A stretch of DNA of 64,000 bases from Lepus europaeus (GCF_033115175.1 NC_084827.1:145011701-145075700); one strand, 5' to 3'; shown: positions 1-11,251, counted from the stretch's first letter. Made by a program: numbers and translations. Notes: generated from the letters alone by a model not told the origin.

Positions 1-214
1 GTCAAGGGAAAGAGATACAATCTTCTGTGCCCATAGAAGAAGATGCTGTGAATCCCGAGCGTGTACCTCCTTCCCTTCAGGACAGTATCCCTGTCGAGGC
101 CGATTTCCTGCTTGGTCTGGCTACTGTTCCAGGTTATGCATCCCTTCGGCATGTGGAGAATGGCAGCTGGTACATCCAGTCTCTGTGCAATCATCTGAAA
201 GCCTTGGTCCCAAG
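1..214 (+). CDS. CASP10: CASP10 penultimate coding exon (partial at window edge)
   Basis: Caspase-10 is an initiator cysteine protease of death-receptor signalling, recruited through FADD; it cleaves after Asp. The frame starts at base 3 with Gln-Gly-Lys-Glu-Ile-Gln, the continuation of the family active-site motif QACQG; bases 1-2 (GT) fit the last two bases of a Cys codon, so the catalytic Cys sits just off the edge. Next comes the inter-subunit linker (IEED-A where human has IEAD-A, and SLQDSIP), then the start of the small subunit, [13 protein letters not shown], and the pocket strand [17 protein letters not shown]. The exon ends after two bases of an Arg codon at a GT donor, and the codon is completed by the G at 4253. 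No frame break is seen. Codon 144-146 gives Leu where caspases normally have Phe, Tyr or Trp. I judged identity from remembered human protein; it is closer to CASP10 than to CASP8 (QACQGDNYQ, ATVNNC). Confidence 0.95.
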
Positions 215-220
215 GTGAGA
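215..220 (+). other. CASP10: CASP10 splice donor
   Basis: The exon/intron border reads CCAAG then GTGAGA, a good U1 site. Phase (two bases of the Arg codon before the intron) agrees with the acceptor at 4251-4252. Confidence 0.9.
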
Positions 221-239
221 GCTCTGAGTTGTTCCATCC

Positions 240-402
240 ACTTAACACGTCCATCCACCTCTCCAGCCACCTGTTTATCTATCTGTTAGTCCATCCACCC
301 GTCTACCAATTCATCCATCCACCTACTCACCCATCTAGCCATCCATCCACACACTCATCCATCCATCCATCCATCCATCCATCCATCCATCCATCCATCC
401 AA
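240..402. repeat. (CCAT)n microsatellite in CASP10 intron
   Basis: Imperfect CCATCCAC units pass into about ten clean CCAT/ATCC units at 352-400. The tract begins only about 25 bases after the splice donor. It gives a spurious His/Pro/Ser reading frame. Confidence 0.9.
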
Positions 403-411
403 CAAACTTCT

Positions 412-720
412 CTTAAGCATTAGCATAGACTTGGAAAGTAAGACAGGGAATTAAAAACAAGAACAAAAACAACAAACTACACTCTTTGCCCTCAGGTAGC
501 TCACAAGCTAAAGGGATAGATAAACACATAAGTGAGAGAGAGCAGCCTCAGGTGGTGAGTACACAGTGCGAAGCGTAGGTGATATGGGAACATGCAGAAT
601 GAGCACCTCACCAGGATTTGGAGGATCTGAGGAAGCTTCTAGAGATGAAAACGGATGTTAAGCAAACAAATGGGGTGAAAGGTGTGCTGGGCAGAGGGAA
701 GAGCAAGAACAAAAACATGG
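412..720 (+). repeat. L2-like LINE relic
   Basis: The order 'ccctcaggtagctcacaa ... gagcacctcaccaggatttggagga ... gggcagagggaagagcaa' follows the old L2 consensus (segments quoted in part). It is heavily diverged, so the family call rests on motif order. Confidence 0.45.
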
Positions 721-779
721 GAGACTTTCGTTTGTTCCTTCATGTATTAATTTGTTAATCCTATTTACCATATGACTGT

Positions 780-1275
780 GCTGACTTGGACATTCTGTTT
801 GTCACTGCTCTGGCAACTTCTCTTCTGTCTACACCACATGCTCCTTATCTGCACCCACGAAATGGGCCTTCACCAAGGTTCTTCCCTAGAACTCCTCCTC
901 CCCTGCCCTCCCTGCCTCCCCTCTTCTCTCTCTCTTGCTCTCCCCTTCATCAGAGTTCCACCCTAAATCCTCTTCTCTTCCCTCCTTCCTTCCCTTCCTA
1001 TCTCTTTCCCATCCATTCCCTTCCACTTCCTACTCTTCTTCCCTTTCTCTCCCCACCTTCCTCGTTTTTGGCAGATTTTGCTATACCTATAGGCCACTGA
1101 CACCTCCATGAAAACACCTCCTGTGTTGTCATCTCTGGTCCACTCATCTCTAAATTCCTGGAAGGTAGAAACCTTGTCTCACTCAACTTTATATCCTTGG
1201 CACCTGGCACAATACCTGGTATGTTGTTGAGCTTGATAAGTATTTGCTGGGTTGAGGAATGGCTGCTTGAGTTGA
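780..1275 (+). repeat. Pyrimidine-rich tract followed by L2/MIR-type 3' relic
   Basis: 890-1070 is nearly pure C/T. From about 1140 the text 'ggaaggtagaaaccttgtct', 'ggcacctggcacaatacctg' and 'gataagtatttgctgggttg' follows the L2-class 3' consensus. No gene is seen. Confidence 0.45.
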
Positions 1276-1472
1276 CCTCAGTGATTGCCAGACATCCTAC
1301 CTGTGTGTTGCTGTTTGCCCTCATGTCAGTACCCATATTTCTGAATTCATGTTCTCAAACCTCTCCAGAAGCTCCTACTCCTGAATTTCTAGGAATGGCC
1401 ACAATGCTCTTCTGTAAGTCAGCATTGGAGCCTTGAGTCAACTTTTATTCTATTTTTTATAAATTATTTTTA

Positions 1473-1805
1473 AAAAAGATGTATTTATTTACTTTGAAAG
1501 TCAGAGTTACAGAGAGATAGAGAGAGAGAGGGTGAGACAGGGAGACAGAAAGATATTTTGTCCTCTGGTTTACTCTCAAGGTGGCCACAACAGCCAGGGC
1601 TGGGCCAGATCAAAGCCAGAAGCCAGGAGCTTCTTCTGGGTTTCCCATGTCGATGGCAGGGACCCAAGCACTTGAGCCATCTTTTACTGCCCTTCCCAGG
1701 CCATTAGCAGGGAGCTGGATCAGAAGTGGAGCAGCTGGGACATGAACCAGTGCCCATATGGGATGCCAGCTACACAGCAGCTTCACCTGCTGTACCACAA
1801 TGTCA
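1473..1805 (-). repeat. C-SINE, type I, old
   Basis: Reads tail (ATTTATTTACTTTGAAAGTC) to degenerate head (CTGCTGTACCACAATG). Divergence is high and no clear target-site duplication (TSD) remains. Confidence 0.85.
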
Positions 1806-1884
1806 ACATTTGCCTCTTCTTGACCAACTCCTTCATCATCATCATAGCCATCAAAGGCTAATGTCTATGGCTTCATCATCAGGG

Positions 1885-2240
1885 TGGTATTTATTGCAGA
1901 CCTACTATGTGCCTACCCTACTGGGTACTGAACTAGGGGCTATAGAAGCAGTTGTTAACAAGAGATAAAAATCTCCGCTCCTTGGAGTTTACAAGTCCAA
2001 TGATGCTAAAACAAAACAAAACAAAACAAAACAAAAACTGGGAATAAGTGAGTATTCAATAGCACAATTTCTGAACCAAGCAAAACAGGATAATGATATA
2101 GAGAGTAAGGGGGCACTTGAAGGGCTTCTTCATGGAGGTAACAGTCCAGGTGAGACTAAATGATGAGGATACCCAGAAGAAGATTTGGAGACAGAGAACA
2201 GCTTGTGCCAAGCAAGATGTTGGCCTGGGAACCTGCATCC
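1885..2240 (+). repeat. L2 LINE relic
   Basis: 'ctactatgtgcctaccctac', 'gggctatagaagcag' and 'ctccttggagtttac' are followed by the L2 stretch with 'catggaggtaacagtccagg'. An (AAAAC)n tract at about 2009-2036 interrupts it. Confidence 0.55.
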
Positions 2241-2289
2241 ATCACCTGAGAAATAATGATGGTGAGGAAGAGGAGGAGGACTGGAAATT

Positions 2290-3172
2290 GATGCTACTAA
2301 AAACTATAGTCATTTGCAAACTATGCATCTGATAAAGGATTAATAACTAGGATATATAAGGAGCTCAAGAAACTCAACAACAACAAAACAAATAATCCAG
2401 TTGAGAATTGGGCAAAGGATATGAATAGGCATTTTTCAAAAGAAGAAATATAAATGGCCAATAGACGCACAAAAAGATGCTCAGGTTCACTAGCCACCAG
2501 GGAAATGCAAATAAAAACCACAATGAGGTATCACCTCACTCCGGTTAGAATGGCTATCATTCAAAAATCAGAAAATAAGAAATTCTGATGGGGTTGTAGA
2601 GAAAAGAGCAGCCCAATGTGCTATTGGTGGGAATGCAAATTGGCACAGCCATTATGGAAACAGTATGGAGATCTCTCAGAAAATTAAAAATAGATCTACC
2701 ATACTCCTGGGAATATATTGAAAGCAAGAGAATCAGCATATGAAAGAAGGACCTGTACGCCCATGTTGATAGCAGCTCGATTCACAGTAGCAAACACATG
2801 GACTCATCAACTGATGACTGGATAAAGAAAACGTGGTATATATCCATGATGGAATATTACTTAGCCATAAGGAAGAATGAAATTCTGACATTTGCAACAA
2901 AATGGATGCAACTGGAGATCATTATGCTAACTGAAATAAGTCAGATCTAGAAAGACAAATAACACATGTTTTGTCTTATTTACGAAAGTTAATATAGAGA
3001 AAATATAAAAATTGTGTGATTGTCCTATTGTTTGCAATATAGTTATAAATGTTGCTTCACTGATTCACACCACATGTATGATAATATACCTTCTTTCCCC
3101 ATATTATCATCATTATGAATCCTTCACTTTGAGATATTAGTGTCTATGTTTTCAAGAAAAGAAGAGTATATA

Positions 3173-3205
<33 letters not shown>

Positions 3206-3345
3206 ATAATGTCTACATATGAAGTGACTGTGTCAAAATGTAAAAATTAAATTATTGTGTTAAAGCTAAAAAACTTATTAAGAAAGATTTAAAACTACTA
3301 AAAAATGAAAAATTTGGTCATGGGTTAGTGTAGCAAGTGTTCTAA
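2290..3345 (+). repeat. L1 LINE, ORF2 3' part and 3' UTR
   Basis: The run 'gcatctgataaaggattaat', 'ggaaatgcaaataaaaacca', 'gatggaatattacttagcc' and 'caaaatggatgcaactggag' is the C-terminal coding part of L1 ORF2, followed by an AT-rich 3' UTR holding a (TG)n/(TATG)n stretch at 3170-3208. It is broken by many stops and 5'-truncated. Confidence 0.85.
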
Positions 3346-3373
3346 ATGTTAATCCTAATTGCATAATTTAATT

Positions 3374-3420
3374 TTTTTTATTTATTTATCTGAAAGTCAT
3401 AATTACAGAGAGAGAAGGAG

Positions 3421-3452
<32 letters not shown>

Positions 3453-3713
3453 GTCTTCCATCCGCTGGTTCATTCTCCAATTGGCCACTACAGCTGGAGC
3501 TGTGCTGATCCAAAGACAGGAGCCAGGAGCTTCTTCTGGGTCTCCCACGCATGTGCAGGGGCCCAAGAACTTGGGCCATCTTCCACTGCTTTCCCAGGCC
3601 ACAGCAGAGAGCTGGATTGGAAGTGGAGCAGCCGGGACTCGAACCGGTGCCCATATGGGATGCCGGTACTGCAGGCAGTGGCTTTACCTGCTATGCCACA
3701 GCACCAGCCTCAT
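3374..3713 (-). repeat. C-SINE, type I, with 12-bp TSD
   Basis: A full-length minus copy flanked by perfect CATAATTTAATT at 3362-3373 and 3714-3725. It contains a GA-run at 3420-3452 from the CT-rich SINE tail. Confidence 0.93.
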
Positions 3714-3870
3714 CATAATTTAATTCTTATGGCAAATCTCATGAGGACTACTATGATCCTCATTTTAGAGCTAAGAAAACTGAGAGAGAGAGAAGTAACA
3801 TGCTTAGACCACACAACTAGTGAGTGATAAAGCTACAATTCAAAATTGGGTTCTGTCCCTGGAGCCTATG
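3714..3870 (+). repeat. MIR SINE relic
   Basis: 'gatcctcattttagagctaag', split across 3755-3775, then 'accacacaactagtgagtg' and 'gggttctgtccctggagcc' follow the MIR core order. The C-SINE above sits at its left edge. Confidence 0.7.
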
Positions 3871-4252
3871 TTTGCTTTAGTGATAAGTTACACCCACTCC
3901 TGGAATGTCCTGGGAAATGCTATTCCTCCTGCAAGTCAAGCTCAAATGCTACTTCCTCCATGGGGCCTTCTCTTTCCCATTCAACCAATACTTCCTCCTC
4001 TGGACTTGGCACTGTTTTGTGTTATGAGTATTGTGTATTTGCCATCATTGGTCAACGTCTGTATTCTAAGTGCGTTCCAATGTGCCATGCAACTCTTTGT
4101 ATCCCTGCTCAAACCAGGAACGGAGAGGGCATTATTAATATAACGTGGTATCTGCCATTTATCTATCCAAGCCGTGGCACGCAGTATCGTTCCAAAGCTT
4201 GATGTGTAATATCTTCATCCTGATTGAAAATCATCTTGCCCTCTGCCCACAG
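3871..4252. other. End of CASP10 last intron; partly L2-like
   Basis: 3880-4060 ('gtcaagctcaaatgctactt', 'ctccatggggccttctcttt') resembles L2. 4060-4235 holds nothing I recognise. The pyrimidine-rich run before the acceptor starts at about 4231. Confidence 0.4.
4237..4252 (+). other. CASP10: CASP10 splice acceptor and pyrimidine tract
   Basis: TTGCCCTCTGCCCACAG ends at 4252. The G at 4253 completes the Arg codon split from base 214. Confidence 0.9.
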
Positions 4253-4406
4253 GCATGAAGACATCCTGTCCATCCTCACCGCTGTTAACCATGATGTGAG
4301 CCGACAAGCAGACAAAAGTGGAAGAATGAGACAGATGCCGCAGCCTGCGTTCACTCTAAGGAAGAGACTAGTATTCCCCGTGCCACAGGGAGAGCCTTCA
4401 TTCTAG
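4253..4406 (+). CDS. CASP10: CASP10 last coding exon, C-terminus of small subunit
   Basis: The exon reads (R)[18 protein letters not shown], then [18 protein letters not shown] and [14 protein letters not shown], with TAG at 4404-4406. This is the final part of the caspase small subunit: the HEDIL helix, the [15 protein letters not shown] strand that packs at the dimer face, and a short tail. It corresponds to the caspase-10 isoform that has a complete small subunit, not to the human alternative ending that diverges right after VPR. The frame is open, and acceptor and phase agree with the previous exon, so the gene looks functional in the part seen. The tail after FPVP differs from human, as is usual for this end. 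Confidence 0.95.
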
Positions 4407-4790
4407 AAGGGAGTTTCGTGGCCTCGGAGCCCTGACAGGAACCTTTGACTATTTCCTCTAACCTCCCACCCAACATGGGAATCAGTGACAGATGATGAGC
4501 TGGTCTCCACCTGTCATTCTAGTAGCCGGAAATAGTCTCTTTTCTCAAATGATCTATTCTGATCTTTCAACAAATTATTTTGACAAGTCTGAACATTAGA
4601 AAGCTTTCTTTATTGAAGACTTAGGCTGTAGCCCTGACTTTAGTTGTGCATCTTGAAGAGAATATTTGGCCTTGGGTTGTTCACCTGTGAGACACTAGGG
4701 GGGACTAGGTACATTATAAACTTCCCTCGAGTACCCCAAGAACCACTGTTCTTAGCCTAGACTGCTCAGCCACTCTGGGAGCAGAAACTA
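4407..4790 (+). other. CASP10: CASP10 3' UTR (extent unknown)
   Basis: Unique sequence follows the stop. I find no AATAAA on the + strand between 4407 and about 9030; ATTAAA or other variants could serve. The 3' end therefore cannot be placed from sequence alone. Confidence 0.5.
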
Positions 4791-4794
4791 CTCT

Positions 4795-5160
4795 TTAATG
4801 TCCAATTCTGTCTCGGTTGGAAGCTTTCAGGTACTGGAGACAGAACACCCAACTCCAACTGAGTGAAGCAAAGAAGGGTTTTGTTGCCTCTTGTTTCTGG
4901 AACTCCACAAGTAGATAACGTTGGCTTCAGGCAAGACTTGGATCAGGGCTCAATCCCCCGGGAAGCACCTTCCTCTCGGCTGGATGGCCTCCCAGTTGGC
5001 AGCTGCACTGGGATCGACAGCCGTATTAGTGCATTCCACTCGTCTGGTCCAAAGGCCAGGGAGAGAGTCCGGCTCAGGGACTGGAGCTGCTCAAGGCTAT
5101 CTTTGCTTCGTCCTCGGCCCTTGGCCCAAGAGATAGCTGGCAATGCCTTGAGGGAGTCAC
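4795..5160 (+). repeat. Old interspersed repeat, family uncertain
   Basis: 'acccaactccaactgagtga' then 'agcaaagaagggttttgttg' and 'cttcaggcaagacttggatc' resemble a widespread placental repeat whose name I cannot fix. The 106-codon frame inside it (4863-5183) is not supported as a gene. Confidence 0.35.
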
Positions 5161-5299
5161 CTTCCTTGATATTTTTAAAATAAGGTTTTGAATTTTTTTT
5201 TTTGTACTTGAACATTTTTTTTTTCAAGAGAAAGTTTTTCTTTGTAATTCCTGGAACCATATTTTGAAAAAGACCTGGGAGGAAGACTGAAAGTCTTGT

Positions 5300-5395
5300 G
5301 GTCAAGCCCTTCCTTCACAGATGAGGAAGCCGAGGCCCGGGGAGTGACAGCAACTTACCCACAGTTCTCCAGCCAGTTGTGGTCTACCGACTTTT
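5300..5395 (+). repeat. MIR fragment
   Basis: 'cagatgaggaagccgaggcc' and 'gcaacttacccacagttctc' match the MIR core order. Short and diverged. Confidence 0.55.
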
Positions 5396-6600
5396 TTTCC
5401 TACTTCAGTAAACTGGAATGATATGGTACATAACAGGACCCTATTCCTTGCACATGTAGATGCTCATAAAAAGATGTCAAGGAATGTAGGAAAATAACTC
5501 TTGAGGGTGCCTTTGTAAGTAGGGGAAAGTCAAATTCATCTATAGTGGATTTTCTATGAGAGGTATTCATAAAAATGCTGTTATGTAGCTAGCATCACAC
5601 GGTTTAGAATGTAGCTTCATTAAGGAACTGTGTCTAATTTACATGTTATGATGGTCTCCCAAAGCTGTTGTTCATACAGTCAAGGCCAAAAGCTGGTGGT
5701 CACAGTGTCTGTTCAGTTGGATACACATAGCCTGTGGCCACTTAACTGTCCTTCTCTACAACTGAGAGATGGCATGGCACAAAGGAAAAGCCAACGACAC
5801 AGAGACGAAAATCTTGAGTTTCCATTTTGCCTTGCAATTCCCTTTCTCTGAGACACTAACTCAATCCAGCTAGCTTTTCAGCCTCATTTGCAAGGCAGAG
5901 AAAGCTTAGTTGTTGGGAACATGAAGGAAAATGTGTAGTTCTGTACTCATTTAAATCTAATCGTGGCGAGGTGCAGATAAGGCCTTTTAGTTTCGGTGGT
6001 GGTAGTCCTCCTAAAGGACACAGCAAGGCTTGCGTTCCATTGCATCCAATTCCAGCTAACTTTATGAGTAGCAACTCAACACTAGCATCTGCCCTGCCAT
6101 CTGCTGCGTGAGGCTGTTTCCCTCTCTGCTTCATGATGTGTCTATAGTAGGATGCCAGCCCACAAAACACTGTTGAAATCTCCTTGGTCAGGGTGTGGGA
6201 GGGGTGGCCTGTGGTTTGACATGGAAGTCCCTGCTCTGTGGTCTGTTTCATAGTTCCATTTTTCTGGAACCTAGTTCTTGTCGAGGTTAAACTCTGGAGT
6301 CAGGAGACTTTTGATGAACTTTCTTTTGTAGAGGCCTTTAGCAAGCACTTTCAGGTCCCTGATGTCTCTACCTGTGCAGTGTGGATGCACCTGTGTCCAG
6401 TGTACACACACCTGCAGGACACCATTGTTGACTCATTTCTCCTTACCCTCGTCCTCTCAGGTTGTGTGCAGCATTGTACTTGTCTGTATTTAAGTGCTGG
6501 TGTGTGTGTGTGTCTGTGTGTCTGTGTGAATTTATAACAGGTGAACGGGTCTCAGATTTTTGACTGTGACTACAGTGATTGCCCAGAGAGTTACGAAGGA
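5396..6600. other. Unique sequence, possibly still CASP10 3' UTR or flank
   Basis: No repeat or exon recognised. A (TG)n-type run lies at 6497-6530. Confidence 0.4.
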
Positions 6601-6619
6601 AACTGGCAGATTGAGATTC

Positions 6620-6815
6620 TTACATATAAGCGTATTTCAGGAAGTTCATGGAAAAATGGCACTAAAAGAGACACTTATTTTAGTGCAAACATTTTTGAAA
6701 TCCATGCATCCAGGATTTCCCTCCAGAAAGTTAATGGAAAATGCCGATTATGAAAAGCTATGCATAGATTAATTTACTTTCCTCTTCCACGAACTTTCTG
6801 AGCTCCCTTTGTACT
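6620..6815. repeat. MITE-like palindromic element, copy 1
   Basis: The left end contains GGAAGTTCATGGAAAAATGG and the right end CCACGAACTTTCTGAGCTCC, an imperfect inverted repeat. The inside holds TTATTTTAGTGCAAACATTTTTG. It is the same design as the copy at 17610-17758. I infer a non-autonomous Tc1/mariner-like element; there is no coding capacity. Confidence 0.5.
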
Positions 6816-8268
6816 TGGCTTAGTTTTCTAAAACCTACAAGAGCTGTAGTTCCTTTCTTTCTTTCTTTTTTTCTCATTTATTCTTTTATAAGTTTACAGC
6901 CAAAGGAACTAAAAGACATGAAAACATTTGATAAAGTATTATACAGATGTTACTGTTGTTGAAGTGAAACTGATATGACTGGTGTTTCCCACTGTTAGAA
7001 CTACTAAGCATCACAGCGCCCCGCTGAGCTTGGCTGCAGGGACTCACAGTGGGAGTTGGCAGGTCTGGTATCACGGGGATTACCCTTGGTAATACATCAT
7101 ATTCTGCCAGTGCTCCGGTGAGGGAAACAAAACAGCCACTGGTGCATAGTGGATCTTGACTCATTAGGACAAGCACTGACCTGTGGAGCACAGGGGACAG
7201 ACAACATTGCACCTGCGGAAAGCCAAGTTCGAAGTTTACCTCATTGCACAGGTAATTTTTGTGCCTTAGATGATTCACAGACTCTTCCAGGTCGCCTGCT
7301 TTCAGAGTGATCCGGTCAAGTTGTACGTGACGTGGACATCTTGGGCCCTTTGGAGTCTGTGGATTCATTCTCAGGGTCTATGAGTCCTCTCGCCTTTGTT
7401 TTTGCATGTTTTTACTCTCCTGTGGCGACCGTCTACTGAAGTGCCTGCACACGCATCCTGGCTTTTTCAAAAGGACTGCTTTATATCTGAGTTTGCCACG
7501 TCATTCCTGTGCCCACCCCTGGTGCCCAGGAAGGCATGGATTCTATCATCAACTTTTTAATGGGCCGTGAGTGGGCAGCCATGGCTAGAGGTCCCCAGAT
7601 GAACTGTCAGTGCCAGTGGTTCATCTGTTTCCTGCTTGTTCCAATCCGTCTTCTCATTCTATGATGGACGATTGGTTCATCGTCCCTCATGTCTGCTAAG
7701 CTTTCTAGTGCAGGGAGCTTGCGCCACAAGTGAGGTCATGGACTTGGGAGCTTGAAACCTAGAGGCACTGGGTCCAGCCCTCAAAGCACGAGTGATTCAC
7801 CCGTCCTCATGGCCACGAGGGGAGGATTTGCAATCCTACGCCTTCGACCTCCTGGCTTCGCTTTGGAAGGCTTTGATCACCCTTTTCTCCGTTGGACTGC
7901 GACTTGCATACCACATGTTCTTACTCTAAACTCTGGAGCCACACCCAATACTTGTGACTGTCTGCTGGTGATGCATACACATTGTATGTGTGTTCTGCTA
8001 ACCTTTGGGTTTTGTGGAAAGTGCAATTTGCGCCTAAGCCTGTGGTAAGAGTGTCACAACACGTCTTCAGACTGGAGCTACATTTTGGAATTTAGTTTAA
8101 AAAAATTTTTTTTTAATAAGGAACCTTCTTAAAAAGTACTAGAGGGAATTCTGTTTAAAGAATGACTCATTTGCCAATGCAAACCATCATTTTCTAATGT
8201 AAGTTCTTCAAATCTCAATGTTTAGAAGGTTTTTCTATTAAAAATTTCAACCAGGGTTCATTTTTATT
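6816..8268. other. Unique sequence
   Basis: No repeat or exon recognised. A 160-codon minus-strand frame (6886-7368) has no family features and no splice or promoter context, so I do not call it a gene. Confidence 0.4.
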
Positions 8269-8271
8269 TTA

Positions 8272-8276
<5 letters not shown>

Positions 8277-8312
<36 letters not shown>

Positions 8313-8627
8313 CAGGCAGAGTTAGACAGTGAGAGAGAGAGACAGAGAGAAAGGTCTTCCTTTTTCCATTGGTTCACTCTCCTAATGGTTGCTATGGCCA
8401 GCGTTGCGCCGATCCAAAGCAAGGAGCCGGGTACTTCCTCCTGGTCTCCCATGCAGGTGCAGGGCCCAAGCACTTGGGCCATCCTCCACTGCCTTCCCGG
8501 GCCACAACAGAGAGCTGGACTGCAAGAGGAGCAACCGGGACTAGTACCCAGCGCCCCAACCGGGACTAGAACAAGGGGTGCTGGCACCACAGGTGGAGGA
8601 TTAGCCAAGTGAGCCACAGTGCTGGCC
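8277..8627 (-). repeat. C-SINE, type II, with TSD
   Basis: A poly-T run of about 30 opens the minus copy (the poly-A tail). It is flanked by TTAAGCTT at 8269-8276 and 8628-8635. The head reads TTAGCCAAGTGAGCCACAGTGCTGGCC. Confidence 0.92.
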
Positions 8628-8635
8628 TTAAGCTT

Positions 8636-9180
8636 AATTTTTAATAGATAATATCCTTATGTTATTCAAAGATAAGAAAATAAGGTTCAGGAAAAGTCTT
8701 GTCCCCAGTTCTGTGTGCCATATATTGGGTCCTCCTTACTTCTATATCCCACTGATAACTTAAGGGCTTCTTGATGTGTATGCAACAGATACAAGCATAT
8801 ATGTCCATATATATGTATGCACGTAAGTATATGTGTATATGTATACAATCATATGTGTGTGTATATATATATATATATATGATGTTAATACACTGTGATA
8901 CTTCTGTCGTTCATTTGGTCTCATTTTGAATGATTCTATAAGAAGTTTGGAAATACAGATACCGTTCTGGAATGAGAAGAACTTTCCTGGCCATGTGGAC
9001 TGGGTACTTGTGAATAGTGGAAATTGATTGGCTAACAAATAAAGGGAATTTTATTTAAAAACTTCTTTCTGGTAACCCAGTAATGTATGCGCGTTGTGGA
9101 CTATTTGGGAACTAGAGGAACCCACAGAGCAGAATCTGCATCCATCTAGGCTTCCGTTTTGATGTAGAAGATGCTGCATG
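8636..9180. other. Unique AT-rich sequence with TATG/TA microsatellite
   Basis: 8795-8880 is a (TATG)/(TA) tract ending in nine TA units. AATAAA at about 9039 is the first clear + strand polyadenylation hexamer after the CASP10 stop. Confidence 0.45.
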
Positions 9181-10800
9181 AGCGTCTCTCAGACAGCAAA
9201 CTGTTCTGAAATTAGAGGCACGGCCGGCTGCTCGCACCAAAACAAGCCAGGGATGGGCACACCTGCCCCCAAAGGAATGTGGCAGCCGGAGCAGCAGGGG
9301 GCTAATGGGCGTTAATTGGTACCTGGGGTGTTTCCAGGAATTTGTAAATTTGCATGAGCACCTAAATGGGCCTGTCTCTGAAAATCTACAACACAGCTCC
9401 GATCCCTATCTTAGACCTCCAGACCGAATTCCTTTTCCCAGATCCTTAAGTTGCTGTATAACCTTGCCGACTGCCTGTTGGCTTATGGAATTGTTGGCAC
9501 CCCTAAATAAAAGTGGGAGCGCAAGGGGTGCTCTTAGAATGGACGCTGCCGGGTCCTGATTCCTCATCTGAAAAGTCCCACCCTTCGCCCCACGCGTTCG
9601 CTCTGCGTTTGTCCCTGTCCTGCCCTGTCTCCCTCTACGCGGGCTTACCCTCCTCAAGCCCCAGACGTGCATCCAGAATCCTTGGTCATGCCAGAGATCT
9701 GCCCTTCCACCCCAGTCTCCACTTGCAGCCTGCTGCTCCCTGACCGGGTCCTCCTCCTATCCTGTCTCACTTCCTGCAGGGGCGCCCCTCCAACAGCCTG
9801 CAGTGCCCAGCCAGCTCCCGTCTTTCCAGGGTCAACATTGCCCCTCAACCTCCTTGGCCTGGCCTAGCGTCTGTGTGTCCTCACCCAACTCACTCTTGCA
9901 CCGGCTGTCAACACCCTGCTCTTTCCCTCAGGCCTCTCAGACGTCGGGATCCGAGTTGAGTCTGAACGTCTGCATCCGCTGGCTTTGCCGCAGGTGGCTG
10001 GCGACACACGCACAGCTCTGCGCCCTCACACCTCAAAGAGTGCTTTGGGCCCCCGCCGGCGGCAGCTCTCCTCGCTTCCCTTGGATGGTCTCTTTCACCA
10101 AGGGGAGGCAGCGGAAGTGATGTCTGTCCCCATCCCCAGGCCCACTGACTGGCTGCGTTCTGAGTCATTGGCAAGTCCTAACCAAGTCCTCCCCCTTGGC
10201 TACAAAACATACCGGAGCTTCTTTAGTCTTAAAACAAGAGAAGCACCCTCACTCCCATCCCTGCCACCTCCCCGGTGCTCACTCCCTTGAGGAGGAGGAA
10301 TTCTTGTGCAAGGGAGGTACTCACAATTGGAGGAGATGCATGGCCGTGGCCGTGGCCGCAGCTGGCCAGGCAGGAGCTCTCTTGAGGGTAAGAGCGCCTC
10401 TGACGTAGAGGCCAGAGCACTGCTCGTTCAAGCTCCCCGACCCCTCTGCCCTTGGCTGAGAGCTGTTCCACGTTGGGGATTAATTTCCAAGCACTTTCTA
10501 TGGGCAGAGCCTCACATATCCCATCGTGATCGTGATATCTCCTCTGCCTGGTAAGTATCTCGCAGGTCCCATCATACAAGGTGTGAGCTTAGTTTTGGAA
10601 GCAAAATTCCCAGGGGCTCAGGGGATGAGTGGACGGGGCCGTGGGGGGGGGCGCCTGCACGCAGCGTGAATAATGCCCACGGCAGCCTCCTTGCCCGCCC
10701 CCCTCCCATCTCCTCTTCCCACTGGGACCTATTCTCAGGCCTGGAGCAGGTGTCAAGTTGGAAGTCCACAAGCCATATGTACAGATGCAGTTAATGTGGG
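9181..10800. other. GC-rich unique segment
   Basis: No repeat recognised. C-rich, with scattered CpG (CGCGTTCG at about 9592, CCCGCCGGCGGC at about 10050). Several overlapping short frames on both strands reflect base composition. It could be regulatory, but nothing in it decides this. Confidence 0.3.
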
Positions 10801-11251
10801 CAGGCAATGAATACATTAATTTCCAATGCAGGTTCCTGTCTCTTGTAGAGATAAAAATACTAAGTGGAGATCAGCTTCTTTCATTACCTGAAGCCCTAAT
10901 GTGTGCATATGGATGCGAACACCTCCAAGTCAGATCAGTGTACATCCTCAGGTTCAGAATCATGTAGAAGAATTTTCTATGATCTCAACCTAAAAGGTTG
11001 AGCTATTTCCTGAAAACGTCCACTTTCCCTTTAATGACCCACTATGCACTGTCATTTGTGAATTCATTTAGGCAGAGATACTTTCTCTTCTTGACAATTT
11101 TAGTACATCAGAAACATTCAAACACTGGAGGATGAGCCCCAATCTGGGGAACTGCATCCGTCACATCACACAGCAACCTGGCACACAGACACAGGCACGC
11201 ACGCATGTGTGTATACGGCAGAGAGATTCCTATGGGGACTTCAAATGGTTC
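10801..11251. other. Unique sequence
   Basis: Nothing recognised apart from a short ACACA-rich patch at about 11180-11205. Confidence 0.35.

Noticed and set aside
229-423. 64-codon frame rich in His, Pro and Ser
   Set aside because: It is the translation of a CCAT microsatellite in the CASP10 intron.
786-1100. 104-codon frame
   Set aside because: Low-complexity Pro/Ser/Leu from a pyrimidine tract; no family features.
4863-5183. 106-codon plus frame and its minus shadow
   Set aside because: Lies in an old interspersed repeat after the CASP10 stop; no protein similarity recognised.
6886-7368. 160-codon minus-strand frame in unique DNA
   Set aside because: The longest non-repeat frame apart from UBE2R2 shadows, but it has no motif, no promoter and no splice context, and its composition looks random.
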